Shown here: one piece after another, positions 7,931 to 17,706 of the stretch
Numbering within the stretch: position 1 is the first letter of the stretch
Layout: every line of letters starts with the position of its first letter
Source: Furfurilactobacillus milii
GTDB taxonomy: Bacteria; Bacillota; Bacilli; Lactobacillales; Lactobacillaceae
Assembly: GCF_021654115.1 (NCBI RefSeq)
Contig: NZ_JAIWJF010000008.1
Location: forward strand, 1-64,000
Length of the DNA: 64,000 nt
Reading direction: 5' to 3'
The notes under the pieces: generated by a model
What the model saw: only the letters and a program-made list of their open reading frames with translations
Database searches by the model: none
Told to the model about the DNA's origin: nothing
Made by a program: the position numbers and the translations under genes

Positions 7931-8833
7931 TTACTGGGTGATCTTTTGAAATGAGCTTGTGAACAATTGATGCGTAATTTGAAAGACCTGATTCTTGTTG
8001 GCATAATCGGCGCCTAACACAACGGTGATTACCCGATGATGATGCTTTTTGGCTGTGCCAACAAAACAATTGCCTGCACCTTCTGAGGAACCGGTTTTCA
8101 ATCCATCAACAGGGGTGTCGTCAAAGTGATCGGGTTGAGTTGGCAACATTCGATTCTCGGTTGGGAAGGAGCCTGATAGATCGAAATTTACGCGTGGTTC
8201 ACTTGCAATACTCAATAATTGATCACCGTAGTGACTTAAGGTCTGTCTAGCGACTGTCGCAACGTCTTGTGCACTCATCTTATTTTCCGCATCTTCTGGT
8301 GTACCAGGGACGCGTAAATCGCCAATTAAGTCATTGTTTAGGCCGGTCACGTTTACAAGTTGGTAATGTTTCAGATGCCACACGTGTGCCTGATGGTTTA
8401 TTTGCTTAACGGCTTTTTCTTGACTCCCAAACATTTTTTGAGCAAGTAATAATACGGAGCTATTGGCTGAATGAATGAGTGACGTGTATAACAAATCGCG
8501 AACTGAATACTTCTTGCCAGCTTGGAGCGGCACGTTGGCGAGTCTTGAATCTTGGGATAGGCTGGCAATATTTTCTGGTGCCATAACTGTATCCGTTAAC
8601 TTAAGTTTTCCCTGATGGATCTTTTGCAAGGCAAAATAAACGGTAAAAAGTTTAGAAATGGACGCAATTGGGCGAACGGTTGACGCATTTTCTTCCTGGT
8701 ATACATGACCGGTTTTAGCATCAAGGGCCAGTTTGGATACTGGCATTGTATCTGCTTGAGCTGATATTGCCGGAGAGATAATCACGCCGCTCAAGCCTGA
8801 CAGACATAGTAGTATTAGCAAACAGCGTTTCAT
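7931..8833 (-). CDS. dacA: D-alanyl-D-alanine carboxypeptidase (penicillin-binding protein)
   Basis: 300 residues from ATG 8833, chosen because GGAGGT lies just upstream and a signal peptide (LLILLCLSGLSG to about A26-Q-A-D) follows; the open frame extends 45 codons further up without support. Serine peptidase S11 motifs: S58-I-S-K61, S122-A-N124 and K246-T-G248. It trims the terminal D-Ala from peptidoglycan stems outside the membrane and so sets cross-linking. Shorter than DacA proteins with a C-terminal anchor domain, so it may lack the beta-domain. Confidence 0.88.
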   Translation of the reverse strand: MKRCLLILLCLSGLSGVIISPAISAQADTMPVSKLALDAKTGHVYQEENASTVRPIASISKLFTVYFALQKIHQGKLKLTDTVMAPENIASLSQDSRLANVPLQAGKKYSVRDLLYTSLIHSANSSVLLLAQKMFGSQEKAVKQINHQAHVWHLKHYQLVNVTGLNNDLIGDLRVPGTPEDAENKMSAQDVATVARQTLSHYGDQLLSIASEPRVNFDLSGSFPTENRMLPTQPDHFDDTPVDGLKTGSSEGAGNCFVGTAKKHHHRVITVVLGADYANKNQVFQITHQLFTSSFQKITQ

Positions 8834-9190
8834 AATTGTTGTGACCTCCGTAATTGCTGATAACGTTGAATGACTAGAACGATGAGTGTAACGATTAACA
8901 TGATAAAAATAGACAGAACAATGCAGTAGAATTGTTAAAAAATCGTACAATAAGTATAGCAAGAACATAAATACGAGAGAAAGCAGACAGTTATATAATC
9001 ACTGATACTTTTTGGAAAAAAAGTTTAATTTGAAAGGTTAGTTTATCAACGAAGTCATTATTGGGACTTCCACTGAAACAAGAACAAAGGGTTCAAACTG
9101 GATTATTAGTTCTTGTTCGATACATTATTTATAGAATATCATTTTTATAACAAACAGAAACGATTGAAGTGGAATTTTTGCAAAAATTAA

Positions 9191-9220
9191 AAGCCAACAA
9201 CTCTTAACATTGTTGGCTTT
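9191..9220 (-). terminator. Terminator after the 57-residue membrane protein
   Basis: AAGCCAACAA / TTGTTGGCTT stem, followed on the minus strand by CTTTTAATTTTTG. The rest of 8834-9288 holds only a 9-bp inverted repeat AACAAGAAC (9077-9085) / GTTCTTGTT (9109-9117) of unknown meaning. Confidence 0.6.
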
Positions 9221-9288
9221 GTCAATGCAATTTAAAAAACGAAAAATGTTCTTATTCTTTTAAACAAAATCTGTTCATAAAATACATT

Positions 9289-9462
9289 TCAGTGCAATGC
9301 AGCAATAATCAGACAGACGATGACTAACCCTAGAACAGAGTAGCCACTGTAAATACGCATTAGACGAGTGGAACGGTGTGTTAGTCGAGTTGCGACGTAA
9401 CGAGCTACGTTAAGAATCGTTAAGATGATAAAAATCCAGAACAAAGTCCATAAGAATGTCAT
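9289..9462 (-). CDS. Small two-helix membrane protein, 57 residues
   Basis: ATG at 9462 preceded by a strong GAGGGGGG site; stop TGA at 9291-9289; terminator at 9191-9220. The product (MTFLWTLFWIFIILTILN...) has hydrophobic segments at about 1-18 and 41-56 separated by a basic loop (RYVATRLTHRSTRLMR). The combination of ribosome binding site, membrane pattern and terminator argues for a real gene. No known family recognised. Confidence 0.6.
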   Translation of the reverse strand: MTFLWTLFWIFIILTILNVARYVATRLTHRSTRLMRIYSGYSVLGLVIVCLIIAALH

Positions 9463-9600
9463 GGTGATGCCCCCCTCAGCGTGGCTTGTTCCACTGACAA
9501 AGAATTTCGCCCCTTACTCAAATTGGCAAAAAGCATCGCAATAAAGGACAGTGGACGCTGCACGTTTGTTATTGTTCACCTTTATTGTAATCGCTTTATT

Positions 9601-9685
9601 TATGGATTGATAGTTTTATCACCGTTCTTTCCGGGGTGACGTTTATACTGAAAAACGTATAATGAAAGTAAACTATCTATCCATA
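9601..9685 (+). promoter_or_regulatory. tag promoter flanked by a 16-bp inverted repeat
   Basis: GTGACG (9636-9641), 16 bases, TATAAT (9658-9663) forms the likely promoter. TATGGATTGATAGTTT (9601-9616) and AAACTATCTATCCATA (9670-9685) are inverted copies with one mismatch on either side of it. The right arm ends next to the GGGAGG site of tag. Could be a paired operator; no known regulator recognised. Confidence 0.4.
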
Positions 9686-9701
9686 GATGGGAGGTGTGGA
9701 A

Positions 9702-10253
9702 ATGACAATTCGGTGTGCGTGGGGTCAAGAACCAGGGTTAATGCAGACTTACCATGACGTGGAATGGGGCAAGCCGCATCGTGATGATCATGCGTTGTTT
9801 GAATTAATGTGTATGGAAATGTATCAAGCCGGACTATCGTGGCGCACAGTATTAAACAAGCGCGCAGCATTTAATGAAGATTTTGATCATTATGACATTG
9901 AAAAGGTGGCGAACATGACTGAAGCAGATTGGCAGCCGTTCTTGCAGGACGCTCGAATTATTCGTAATCGGGCTAAGTTGGCCGCCACGGTAAGCAATGC
10001 GCAAGCCTTCATCAAAGTTCAAAAAGAATTTGGGAGTTTTGCACGTTACTGGTGGGCCTTTGTAAACAATCAACCACTTGTAAACGACGTGGTCACGGAA
10101 GATGATGTGCCTGCCAAGACAGCACTGTCTGTCAAAATTGCTAAGGACTTAAAGTATCGCGGTTTTAAGTTTATGGGACCAGTGGCTGTCTACGCGTTTA
10201 TGCAAGCCAGCGGACTCGTAAACGATCATCTTAATAACTGTGCGTTTAAATAG
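9702..10253 (+). CDS. tag: DNA-3-methyladenine glycosylase I
   Basis: 183 residues from ATG 9702 (GGGAGGTG 5 bases upstream); an ATG at 9687 lies before that site and is less likely. Family signatures: RCAWG at the N-terminus, YHDVEWG, GLSWRTVLNKR, and MQASGLVNDH-x-x-N-C at the C-terminus giving the His/Cys zinc ligands. Removes 3-methyladenine from alkylated DNA in base excision repair. A UvrA-like repair ATPase gene follows 71 bp downstream on the same strand, possibly co-transcribed. Confidence 0.93.
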   Translation: MTIRCAWGQEPGLMQTYHDVEWGKPHRDDHALFELMCMEMYQAGLSWRTVLNKRAAFNEDFDHYDIEKVANMTEADWQPFLQDARIIRNRAKLAATVSNAQAFIKVQKEFGSFARYWWAFVNNQPLVNDVVTEDDVPAKTALSVKIAKDLKYRGFKFMGPVAVYAFMQASGLVNDHLNNCAFK

Positions 10254-10324
10254 ATTAGTCCCTTGTTGCGGAATGCAAAAAGGATGACGGCAAGAATAAG
10301 AGACAATATAGGAGGAGCGATTAA

Positions 10325-12847
10325 ATGGCAATCCAGCATAAAGAAACGATTCCAGATAATATTGAAGTGCGTGGTGCACGAGTCAATAATCTTAAAAATG
10401 TGAATGTTGATATTCCGTTAAATGCGTTTGTCGCCATTACCGGGAGATCGGGTTCTGGGAAGTCATCGCTGGCGATGGGAGTTTTATATGCTGAAGGGGC
10501 ACGACGGTATTTAAACGCATTGTCTACATATACGCGACGACGAATCAGTCAGGTCGGCGCGGCCAATGTTGAGTCAGTGCAATACTTGCCATCTGCATTA
10601 GCGTTGCGTCAACGACCACAGGTGCCAGGTGTTCGCTCAACAGTGGGTACAATGAGTGAGAGTCTAAATGTTTTACGATTGATGTTTTCACGATTGGGCT
10701 CCACAGTCTGTCCAAACGGTCACCGTGTGCCACCCACCATTGAAGTGGCGGAAAATGATGGTTGGATTGTTTGTCCAACATGTGGCGTTCGATATCGTGG
10801 TCGTGGTGCCGAGGATTTTGCTTTTAATGCAGGCGGCGCGTGTCCAACGTGTGGCGGGGTTGGTGAAGTTCGCCAAATTGCTGCGGATCGGCTTATTGGA
10901 GACGAAAATCTGACTATCCGTGAGGGTGCAGTGGCATCATGGCATTTAGCCGGTCGCAACTTCATGCCATTGGTAGCGGAAGCAGTGGGAATTCCCATCG
11001 ATGTGCCTTATAAGGACCTATCTGATGAAGCAAAGGATTTAGTGTTACATGGCAAAAAGCAGCCTTACGCCATTAACATTCCGAGTTCGAAGGGCAAAAT
11101 CTTCCATATGGATAATGCAATGTACGAAAATGCCTTCAATGCCGTGGAGGATTCAATGGCCAACACGACTAACGAGCGAGCGATTGAACGGCTCAACAAG
11201 TTTTATGTGTTTGATACATGTCCAACGTGTCATGGCTCTCGTTTTGATCCAGCACTGTTAAATCAGCTTGTTGTAGGACACAACATTGCGGAAATCACCA
11301 AAATGGACTTGGATCAACTAATGAAGTTTGCGGATACGATTGTTCCTTGGTTGCCCAAACGCGTTCAGCACTTGGGGACAGACCTTGTTAAAGAATTTAA
11401 AGACAGTTTGACGCCACTCACGGATTTAGGACTCAATTACCTGACGTTAGATCGTGCCGGTAACACATTGTCGACGGGTGAATTGCAACGAATCCAATTA
11501 GGACGCACGTTGCGTAGCGAGACCACAGGCGTTTTGTATGTTCTTGATGAACCCTCTGTCGGTTTGCACCCGGCAAACGTTACTGGACTGATTAAAGTTT
11601 TCCATCAGCTAGTTGAACAAGGCAATTCGCTGGTGGTTGTGGATCATGATGTTAGTATCATTGCTGCCGCCGACTATGTTATCGAAATTGGTCCTGGAGC
11701 AGGCAAGCAAGGCGGACAGATTGTCAATCACGGGACTGTTGCCACGATTCGTAAGCATGAGTCTTCCTTAATTGCACCATTCTTAAATGGCACGGCACCA
11801 ATTCGAGAACGACCGCAATTGACTGATAAACAGCTTTTTGCGAAAGGCAAATTATCAATTGAAGTTACCAATCGTTTTAATATTAGTGATGTTAAAGCCC
11901 AATTTCCCAAAAACCGGTTATCTGTCGTGACAGGGATGTCTGGAGCTGGGAAAACAACGCTAGTGCTAGATAGTCTGATTCCTGGGATTCTTGCGGATGT
12001 CAAACATCAACAACTGCCAAAGCAGGTCAAAAAGCTAGACCGAGCTAAGATTCATAATGTGGTCATGGTCGACTCTGTACCAGTGGGTAAAAATGTTCGT
12101 TCAACCGTTGCGACTTACACGAGTGTGTTGGACACTGTTCGGACCTTATTTGCCAATACCAAAGAGGCACAGGAAAAGGGATGGACAGCCAGTCATTTTT
12201 CTTACAATTTAAATGATGGTGCCTGCCCATTATGTCATGGCACTGGCACAATAAGCATGGACGTTCAGTACTTACCAGATGTCGAGGAAGTTTGTCCTCA
12301 ATGCCATGGTCAACGCTATAATCAAGAAACATTGAGTGTGAAGTGGCACGATCTTTCAATTGCTGATATTCTGGCGTTATCCGTTGATGACGCGCGCAAC
12401 TTGTTTGTCGATGTACCAAGCGTGGCTAATACGTTGGGTGCGCTACATGACATGGGTCTAGGCTACCTTGAACTTGGCGAGAGCACTCCAACGTTGTCCG
12501 GTGGTGAAGCACAGCGTTTGAAGCTGGTATCACGAATGGGTCGTCGCCAGAGCGGTACGTTATTTGTTTTTGATGAACCGTCTGTGGGACTTCATCCATT
12601 AGATATTCAGCAGTTGCTGAGAGTGTTTGATCAACTCATTAATGAGGGCGCCACGGTGATTGTGATCGAGCATGATCTGGACGTCATGGCTAACGCTGAC
12701 TACATTGTTGATATGGGCCCTGAAGGTGGTACGAAGGGTGGTCAGTTGGTCGCTGCCGGGACCCCAGCTGAGGTAGCCCAAACGAAGACCAGTGTTACGG
12801 GACAGTATCTCAAGGAGAAACTGGCTGGCGGACCTGTCACGGCTTAA
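10325..12847 (+). CDS. UvrA-like ABC ATPase (short class II UvrA paralogue)
   Basis: 840 residues, about 100 shorter than housekeeping UvrA. Two ABC modules: Walker [10 protein letters not shown] at 40-48 and GMSGAGKTT near 537, signature segments [12 protein letters not shown] and [11 protein letters not shown], and Walker [14 protein letters not shown] and [13 protein letters not shown]. Zinc-binding CPTCG/CPTCGG and CPLCHG/CPQCHG pairs are present. AGGAGG precedes the ATG. Class II UvrA proteins usually lack the UvrB-binding region and are linked to DNA damage or antibiotic tolerance; the true uvrA is expected next to uvrB elsewhere. Confidence 0.88.
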   Translation: MAIQHKETIPDNIEVRGARVNNLKNVNVDIPLNAFVAITGRSGSGKSSLAMGVLYAEGARRYLNALSTYTRRRISQVGAANVESVQYLPSALALRQRPQVPGVRSTVGTMSESLNVLRLMFSRLGSTVCPNGHRVPPTIEVAENDGWIVCPTCGVRYRGRGAEDFAFNAGGACPTCGGVGEVRQIAADRLIGDENLTIREGAVASWHLAGRNFMPLVAEAVGIPIDVPYKDLSDEAKDLVLHGKKQPYAINIPSSKGKIFHMDNAMYENAFNAVEDSMANTTNERAIERLNKFYVFDTCPTCHGSRFDPALLNQLVVGHNIAEITKMDLDQLMKFADTIVPWLPKRVQHLGTDLVKEFKDSLTPLTDLGLNYLTLDRAGNTLSTGELQRIQLGRTLRSETTGVLYVLDEPSVGLHPANVTGLIKVFHQLVEQGNSLVVVDHDVSIIAAADYVIEIGPGAGKQGGQIVNHGTVATIRKHESSLIAPFLNGTAPIRERPQLTDKQLFAKGKLSIEVTNRFNISDVKAQFPKNRLSVVTGMSGAGKTTLVLDSLIPGILADVKHQQLPKQVKKLDRAKIHNVVMVDSVPVGKNVRSTVATYTSVLDTVRTLFANTKEAQEKGWTASHFSYNLNDGACPLCHGTGTISMDVQYLPDVEEVCPQCHGQRYNQETLSVKWHDLSIADILALSVDDARNLFVDVPSVANTLGALHDMGLGYLELGESTPTLSGGEAQRLKLVSRMGRRQSGTLFVFDEPSVGLHPLDIQQLLRVFDQLINEGATVIVIEHDLDVMANADYIVDMGPEGGTKGGQLVAAGTPAEVAQTKTSVTGQYLKEKLAGGPVTA

Positions 12848-12966
12848 TTATTAGCTGCCTTTTGTGGTTGTTAACATTGGTACCGTTCTGCTTATATGGT
12901 TGCAGATTCCATTTGACACGTAACAACTTTTTTGTAAATAGTCGGCTAGGTTGTGATAGGAGTGAA

Positions 12967-13133
12967 GCTGACCGGAAACAGAGTTCCATGTCGGCAACAC
13001 TTGGCGGCGAGAATTTGGCCGCTTAGTGTTGCGGAATGACTTATGAGACGTGTACTTCGGCTCATAATCAAGGGTGAAAATCGCGCTTTTGGCGAGTTGA
13101 ACTCGGTCCCAAGAAACGGCTTTTCCGGTCAGC
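12967..13133 (-). repeat. Structured intergenic repeat, copy 2 (minus orientation)
   Basis: Terminal stem GCTGACCGGAAA (12967-12978) / TTTTCCGGTCAGC (13121-13133). Inner stems: GCAACACT..GCGGC / GGCCGC..AGTGTTGC and TTATGAG / CTCATAA. Read on the minus strand it carries the family core TGGGACCGAGTTCAACTCG and TTTTCACCCTTG. Close relative of the copy at 62927-63094, different in sequence from the plus-oriented copies. Confidence 0.75.
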
Positions 13134-13194
13134 GTAACGTCAGAATCCGGATTGCCAGTTATTTAAGTGTTTTTAAACTTAAGACAGCGTAAAC

Positions 13195-13236
13195 AAAAAG
13201 AGGCGCTTTCCAAAAAAATGGAAGGCGCCTCTTTCA
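13195..13236. terminator. Bidirectional terminator
   Basis: AAAGAGGCGC-TTTCCA pairs with TGGAA-GGCGCCTCTTT; serves the minus-strand membrane protein gene and any read-through from the UvrA-like gene. Confidence 0.75.
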
Positions 13237-13256
13237 ATTAAGTAGCGGTCAATAAA

Positions 13257-14006
13257 TTAGGCAAAGACTAAGATTAAATAGGTGATCAGTTCGAGCACAA
13301 TATAAACTGCGGCCGTATATTGTGCCTTTAGATTAGGGTAGTTGATGCTAAACCAGAACGTTATAATCACAACCGCCATCGCCAACACACCTAACAATGA
13401 AAAATGGAAGAATAAAATGGCTGCAATTAACAACACACCAGTTACCGCAGTGGCGATGACACGTCGTTTGCCTTCAGTTTCAAAAATTGGCATCATAAAA
13501 AACAATTGACAGGCTACCAACGGAATTAGCTGGATTAAAAAAGTTATTGAAAGAAAACGGTTTTGGAAGAAGAAAATGGCGCTACTGATGGGAAAGGTTG
13601 ATAGTAAGGCGTAAATGATGAGGCCCCAAATGTTTTGTAAGTTCAACCAGCGCATTTCGACCACTAACCAAAACGCGGAGAACATGAGTAACATAATCAA
13701 GATTTCTAAGTTACCACGAATAATGCCAGAGAAGGCAAGAATTAGACTGATTAAAATGGGGACGTGTGCCCATAACGATTTAAAGTTGGCCTGAAACATC
13801 AAAAAAGTTGTGAGACTCATGACGACTGTATAAGCCAATAACAGTAGTTGATTGCCATGAAAGGCAGCCCCAGTAAGTCGGCCGTAATGGATTGGAAAGC
13901 TCCACCAGATAAAGTTTTGAGCAATTGTGAAGATAAGTAGTGGTTGCCAGGGCATGTTATCTAAAAAACTTGTGGCATGACGCTGCTTGCGAGTTTGCGT
14001 GGGCAT
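13257..14006 (-). CDS. Polytopic membrane protein of unknown function
   Basis: 249 residues from ATG 14006, supported by AAAGGAGG upstream; the open frame continues 25 codons further without a ribosome site. About eight hydrophobic helices, short loops, a basic N-terminus (PTQTRKQRH) and no signal peptide or catalytic motif that I recognise. Single-gene unit ending at a strong bidirectional terminator and facing away from metK. Function not assigned. Confidence 0.7.
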   Translation of the reverse strand: MPTQTRKQRHATSFLDNMPWQPLLIFTIAQNFIWWSFPIHYGRLTGAAFHGNQLLLLAYTVVMSLTTFLMFQANFKSLWAHVPILISLILAFSGIIRGNLEILIMLLMFSAFWLVVEMRWLNLQNIWGLIIYALLSTFPISSAIFFFQNRFLSITFLIQLIPLVACQLFFMMPIFETEGKRRVIATAVTGVLLIAAILFFHFSLLGVLAMAVVIITFWFSINYPNLKAQYTAAVYIVLELITYLILVFA

Positions 14007-14131
14007 AAGGGCCTCCTTTCTCAAAATGACATAATATGTTTCTATGCTAATCAACTTTGTGAGCGGGGTCAACGAAATCACGTCTTTTTAACCGGTTAGT
14101 AACGTGTTACCATAAGTAAGTTATGAGTTTC

Positions 14132-14234
14132 GTTCCCGATAGGATAAACAGGGAACAGTTACGTCAAATTCTGATGATGTAACGGTTCTTTTTGTTTAGA
14201 GGCCTTGTAACCGGAATTTATTAGATGGGGGAAA
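14132..14234 (+). ncRNA. S_MK-box (SAM-III) riboswitch upstream of metK
   Basis: The conserved elements of the S_MK box are present in order: GTTCCCGATAGGAT at 14132, AGAGGCCTTGTAACCGGAA near 14200, and the Shine-Dalgarno GGGGGAA at 14226-14232, just before the metK ATG at 14241. In this class S-adenosylmethionine binding pairs the Shine-Dalgarno with the upstream element and blocks translation of SAM synthetase. The segment between the two conserved halves (GGGAACAGTTACG through TGTAACGGTTC) is longer than in the enterococcal type and can form its own stem GTTAC/GTAAC. Confidence 0.85.
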
Positions 14235-14240
14235 TCTTTT

Positions 14241-15458
14241 ATGCAAGAACGTCATTTATTTACTTCTGAATCTGTTTCAGAAGGACATCCGGACAAAATC
14301 GCTGATCAAATTAGTGATTCAATTTTGGATGCAATTTTAGCTCAGGACCCACAAGCGCGTGTGGCCTGTGAAACGTCTGTTACTACTGGGCTCGTCCTCG
14401 TGTTTGGTGAAATTTCCACCTCCGCATACGTTGATATTCAAAAGACGGTACGGGACACGATTAAAGGGATTGGCTACACCGATGCTAAGCTTGGTTTTGA
14501 TGGCGACACATGTGCTGTCCTTGTTGCAATCGATGAACAGTCGCCTGATATTGCCCAAGGGGTTGACGATGCTTTAGAGCGTCGCGAAGGTGATGAAGAT
14601 CCTCTAGACAAGATTGGTGCTGGTGACCAAGGCATGATGTTTGGCTATGCGATTGATGAAACACCTGAATTGATGCCATTGCCAATTGCTTTGAGTCATG
14701 CATTAATGCGTAAGATTGCGCAGTTACGTAAGGACGGCGTCATTGATTACTTACGGCCAGATGCTAAGGCACAAGTGACCGTTGAATACGACGATGATGG
14801 TCAACCGGTTCGTGTTGACACAGTGGTGCTTTCCACACAGCATAATCCAGACGTTGAGCTGGACCAAATTCGCCATGATGTGATTGAACAGGTGATCAAG
14901 GCCGTTATTCCGGCTCGTTATCTGGATGAGAACACGAAGTACTTGGTTAACCCAACTGGTCGCTTTGTTATTGGTGGCCCTCAAGGGGACGCTGGCTTGA
15001 CTGGTCGGAAAGTTATCGTGGATACGTACGGTGGCTTTGCCCGTCACGGTGGTGGTGCATTCTCTGGGAAGGACGCCACTAAAGTGGACCGTTCTGCTTC
15101 GTATGCTGCGCGGTACATTGCTAAAAATATTGTTGCTGCCGGCATGGCTCACCGTGTTGAGGTTCAGTTGGCATATGCAATTGGTGTAGCGCAACCAGTT
15201 TCTATCTCCGTTGATACGTTTGGAACTGGCAACGTGTCTGAACAAACATTGACCGCGGCAATTCGCCGAGTCTTTGACTTACGTCCTGCTGGCATCATTA
15301 AGATGTTGGATCTCCAACGGCCAATTTACAAACAAACGGCCGTTTATGGTCACTTTGGTCGTCCTGATTTGGATTTGCCATGGGAAAAGACCGATAAAAT
15401 TGATGCATTGAAGCAAGCTGTTGCTGACGCAGATGTTGTTGTCAACGAAAGCAAGTAG
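14241..15458 (+). CDS. metK: S-adenosylmethionine synthetase
   Basis: 405 residues, typical length. Signatures: [12 protein letters not shown] near the start (ATP/Mg site), [12 protein letters not shown], and GGGAFSGKD. Converts methionine and ATP to SAM, the methyl donor whose product feeds LuxS (54007-54480). Translation appears to be under the S_MK riboswitch that covers its Shine-Dalgarno. Followed by a strong terminator, so monocistronic. Confidence 0.97.
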   Translation: MQERHLFTSESVSEGHPDKIADQISDSILDAILAQDPQARVACETSVTTGLVLVFGEISTSAYVDIQKTVRDTIKGIGYTDAKLGFDGDTCAVLVAIDEQSPDIAQGVDDALERREGDEDPLDKIGAGDQGMMFGYAIDETPELMPLPIALSHALMRKIAQLRKDGVIDYLRPDAKAQVTVEYDDDGQPVRVDTVVLSTQHNPDVELDQIRHDVIEQVIKAVIPARYLDENTKYLVNPTGRFVIGGPQGDAGLTGRKVIVDTYGGFARHGGGAFSGKDATKVDRSASYAARYIAKNIVAAGMAHRVEVQLAYAIGVAQPVSISVDTFGTGNVSEQTLTAAIRRVFDLRPAGIIKMLDLQRPIYKQTAVYGHFGRPDLDLPWEKTDKIDALKQAVADADVVVNESK

Positions 15459-15480
15459 TTATTTAATTAATACAATAGTG

Positions 15481-15533
15481 AGACTCCCGGTGGACTGGAT
15501 TACGATCACACAGACACCAGGAGTCTTTTTTTG
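15481..15533 (+). terminator. Rho-independent terminator after metK
   Basis: GACTCCCGGTG pairs with CACCAGGAGTC, then seven T. Confidence 0.85.
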
Positions 15534-15563
15534 TAAAAAACATAGCGTAAAAAGGAATACACA

Positions 15564-17027
15564 ATGAAAAATAATAAAACCAATGTCGTGTTGGTAACCA
15601 TTGCACTGTTTGTAGCGACGTTTATGTCGGCAGTTGAGGGGACGATTGTGTCTACGGCGATGCCGACCATCGTTGGCGAACTGCACGGCGTGACCTTAAT
15701 GAACTGGATCTTTTCAATTTATCTACTGACGAATTCGTTGGCCACGCCGATTTATGGCAAACTGTCTGATCGGATTGGTCGTAAGCCAGTATTTTTGTTC
15801 GGGCTGGCTGTGTTTACGTTTGGTTCAATGATGAGCGGTCTCTCCAACTCTATGCTGACACTGATTTTATGGCGTGCTGTGCAAGGTATTGGGGCCGGAA
15901 CAATTATGCCGGTTTCCTTTACGATCATTGCCGATATTTATCCATTTGAGAAACGGGCACAAATTATGGGGCTGAATGGTTCTGCATGGGGCATCGCCTC
16001 TGTCGTTGCACCGTTACTGGGTGGTTTTATCGTTGATCAGTTAAGTTGGCATTGGGTTTTCTTCATTAATATTCCGATTGGACTCATCACGATGCTACTA
16101 ATCGCATTGTATTTGCACGAGCCTAAGCAAGCGGCTGCTTCTAGTCCGTTAGATGTAGCAGGTAGTGTCTGGCTGTCGGTTGCCTTATTGGGGCTAATGT
16201 ATGGTTTTCAAGTGGTGGGTGAGCGACACAGCAACTTTTTGATTGTTGCCATCTGTTTTATTATTGCAGCTGTTGGGTTATGGTTATTCATCCGTCAAGA
16301 GCGTCGTGCCAGTGATCCGATTATCGATCTCAGTTTATTTAGCAACCGGACGTTTGTGATTCAAAATGGTGTAGCTGCACTCATTTCGGGTTTTCTGATT
16401 TGTTTTAATGTTTACATTCCGACATGGACTCAGGGATTATTAGGGCTACAGGCTGCTCAGGCCGGTTTCGCGGTTACACCAAGTTCAGTGATGTGGATCG
16501 TCGGTTCGTTTATCGCGGGCCGAGTTATCGGCAAATTACGGTCACAAAAGATTTTGTTTGCCAGTATTACAACAGTACTAATTGGCGCAATAATCTTGGT
16601 CCTGCTACCAGGTCAAACACCATTCTGGGGATTTTTGTTAATTTCAGCAGAACTCGGCGTTGGTTTTGGGCTAACCATTACCAGTACCACGGTAACGACA
16701 CAACACTTAGTTGATCCATCAATTATTGGGATGGCGACATCCTTCAATACACTGGCACGGAGTTTGGCTCAAACAATTATGCTGGCTGTTTATGGGATCG
16801 TGATGAACGCAACCTTAGCACATGGGGTGGCACAGCATCACGACATCAATTTACGCATGCTTAACGCGTTGATTAATCCGCATACCGCGAAAAATTTACC
16901 TGTTGCATTATTGCCAACATTGCGGCGTGTATTGGCTAATGGTGTTCATAACGTATTCTTGGTGGCATTATTGCTAGTCATTGTTGCACTACTGGTCAAC
17001 GCTCTGGATCACCGGAAAATAAGATAA
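15564..17027 (+). CDS. DHA2-family multidrug MFS transporter (14 helices)
   Basis: 487 residues, the length of 14-helix EmrB/QacA exporters. Motif A between helices 2 and 3 reads GKLSDRIGRKPVF; the proton-motif region of helix 1 has V-E-G-T-I-V-S-T-A-M-P-T-I-V-G typical of DHA2 proteins; LWRAVQGIGAGTIMP is motif B. Drives proton-coupled drug efflux at the membrane. A MarR regulator follows 121 bp downstream on the same strand, a common regulator-exporter pairing. Substrate unknown. Confidence 0.9.
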   Translation: MKNNKTNVVLVTIALFVATFMSAVEGTIVSTAMPTIVGELHGVTLMNWIFSIYLLTNSLATPIYGKLSDRIGRKPVFLFGLAVFTFGSMMSGLSNSMLTLILWRAVQGIGAGTIMPVSFTIIADIYPFEKRAQIMGLNGSAWGIASVVAPLLGGFIVDQLSWHWVFFINIPIGLITMLLIALYLHEPKQAAASSPLDVAGSVWLSVALLGLMYGFQVVGERHSNFLIVAICFIIAAVGLWLFIRQERRASDPIIDLSLFSNRTFVIQNGVAALISGFLICFNVYIPTWTQGLLGLQAAQAGFAVTPSSVMWIVGSFIAGRVIGKLRSQKILFASITTVLIGAIILVLLPGQTPFWGFLLISAELGVGFGLTITSTTVTTQHLVDPSIIGMATSFNTLARSLAQTIMLAVYGIVMNATLAHGVAQHHDINLRMLNALINPHTAKNLPVALLPTLRRVLANGVHNVFLVALLLVIVALLVNALDHRKIR

Positions 17028-17111
17028 AAATGTTTAATAATTAAGTGTATCGATATTTATTTTCTGAAATTGCTTTTTTTTGATTACTCTATGGGAACAA
17101 TATGTTATGCT

Positions 17112-17136
17112 TTCAACAGTTAAACGGATTGTTGAA
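17112..17136. promoter_or_regulatory. Possible MarR operator
   Basis: TTCAACA (17112-17118) and TGTTGAA (17130-17136), inverted repeat with an 11-base spacer, just before the marR start and downstream of an AT-rich promoter-like stretch. Autoregulation would be usual for MarR proteins; binding is inferred. Confidence 0.35.
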
Positions 17137-17148
17137 TTGGGTGGAAAC

Positions 17149-17637
17149 ATGACAGAAAAAAAGCAAGACTTAGAGTTAATGCAAGGCTACATTGAAGAAT
17201 ACTTGTTTGTGGGCAAGTATTTAAACGAATTTGCCTCCGGACCAGCGAGTGATTTTGGAATGTCGTTTGATCAATGGTTGATTTTGACCGAAATTGCGCA
17301 AGCAGAAACACTGTTAAGCGTAATGGATCTGGCCGACATGCACCGTGTTACTCGAAGCGCAATTTCCCGTCAGGTAGCGGGATTACTTAAACAAGACTAT
17401 GTCTACGAAGAAGATGACATGGCCGACCGTCGCCACAAGACACTTCACTTAACGCCTAAGGGTAGTGAAGTTGAGGATAAGCTATGGGATGTTGCGCAGG
17501 ACCGTTTCAAAGGTTGGTTGGATGTTTTTGGCCGCGGTAAGTTCCAAGAGACACTTGATTTTATTCGTGATTTCGAAGAGAAAATCGTTCAACGTGATCG
17601 TTGGGGATCCCGAATCAAGAAGTCTCACGAAGGTTAG
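17149..17637 (+). CDS. MarR-family transcriptional regulator
   Basis: 162 residues from ATG 17149, which follows GGGTGGAAAC; an in-frame ATG 23 codons earlier has no site. Winged-helix core: SVMDLADMHRVTRSAISRQVAGLLKQDYV (recognition helix) then the wing EEDDMADRRHKTLHLTPKG with the D-x-R-x-x-x-x-x-L-T-x-x-G pattern of MarR. Likely controls the adjacent MFS exporter and itself. Confidence 0.9.
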   Translation: MTEKKQDLELMQGYIEEYLFVGKYLNEFASGPASDFGMSFDQWLILTEIAQAETLLSVMDLADMHRVTRSAISRQVAGLLKQDYVYEEDDMADRRHKTLHLTPKGSEVEDKLWDVAQDRFKGWLDVFGRGKFQETLDFIRDFEEKIVQRDRWGSRIKKSHEG

Positions 17638-17651
17638 ACTGTGCGAATTCA

Positions 17652-17706
17652 AAATAAGGTCGTTGATGGTAACTAATGGATTAGTTATCGTCAGCGACCT
17701 TATTTA
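17652..17706. terminator. Bidirectional terminator between marR and PAP2 gene
   Basis: AATAAGGTCGTTGATGGTAA pairs with TTATCGTCAGCGACCTTATT around a short loop; A/T runs on each side. Confidence 0.8.

Noticed and set aside
14751-15245. 164-codon minus-strand frame inside metK
   Set aside because: Antisense shadow of a highly conserved gene; no promoter or ribosome site.
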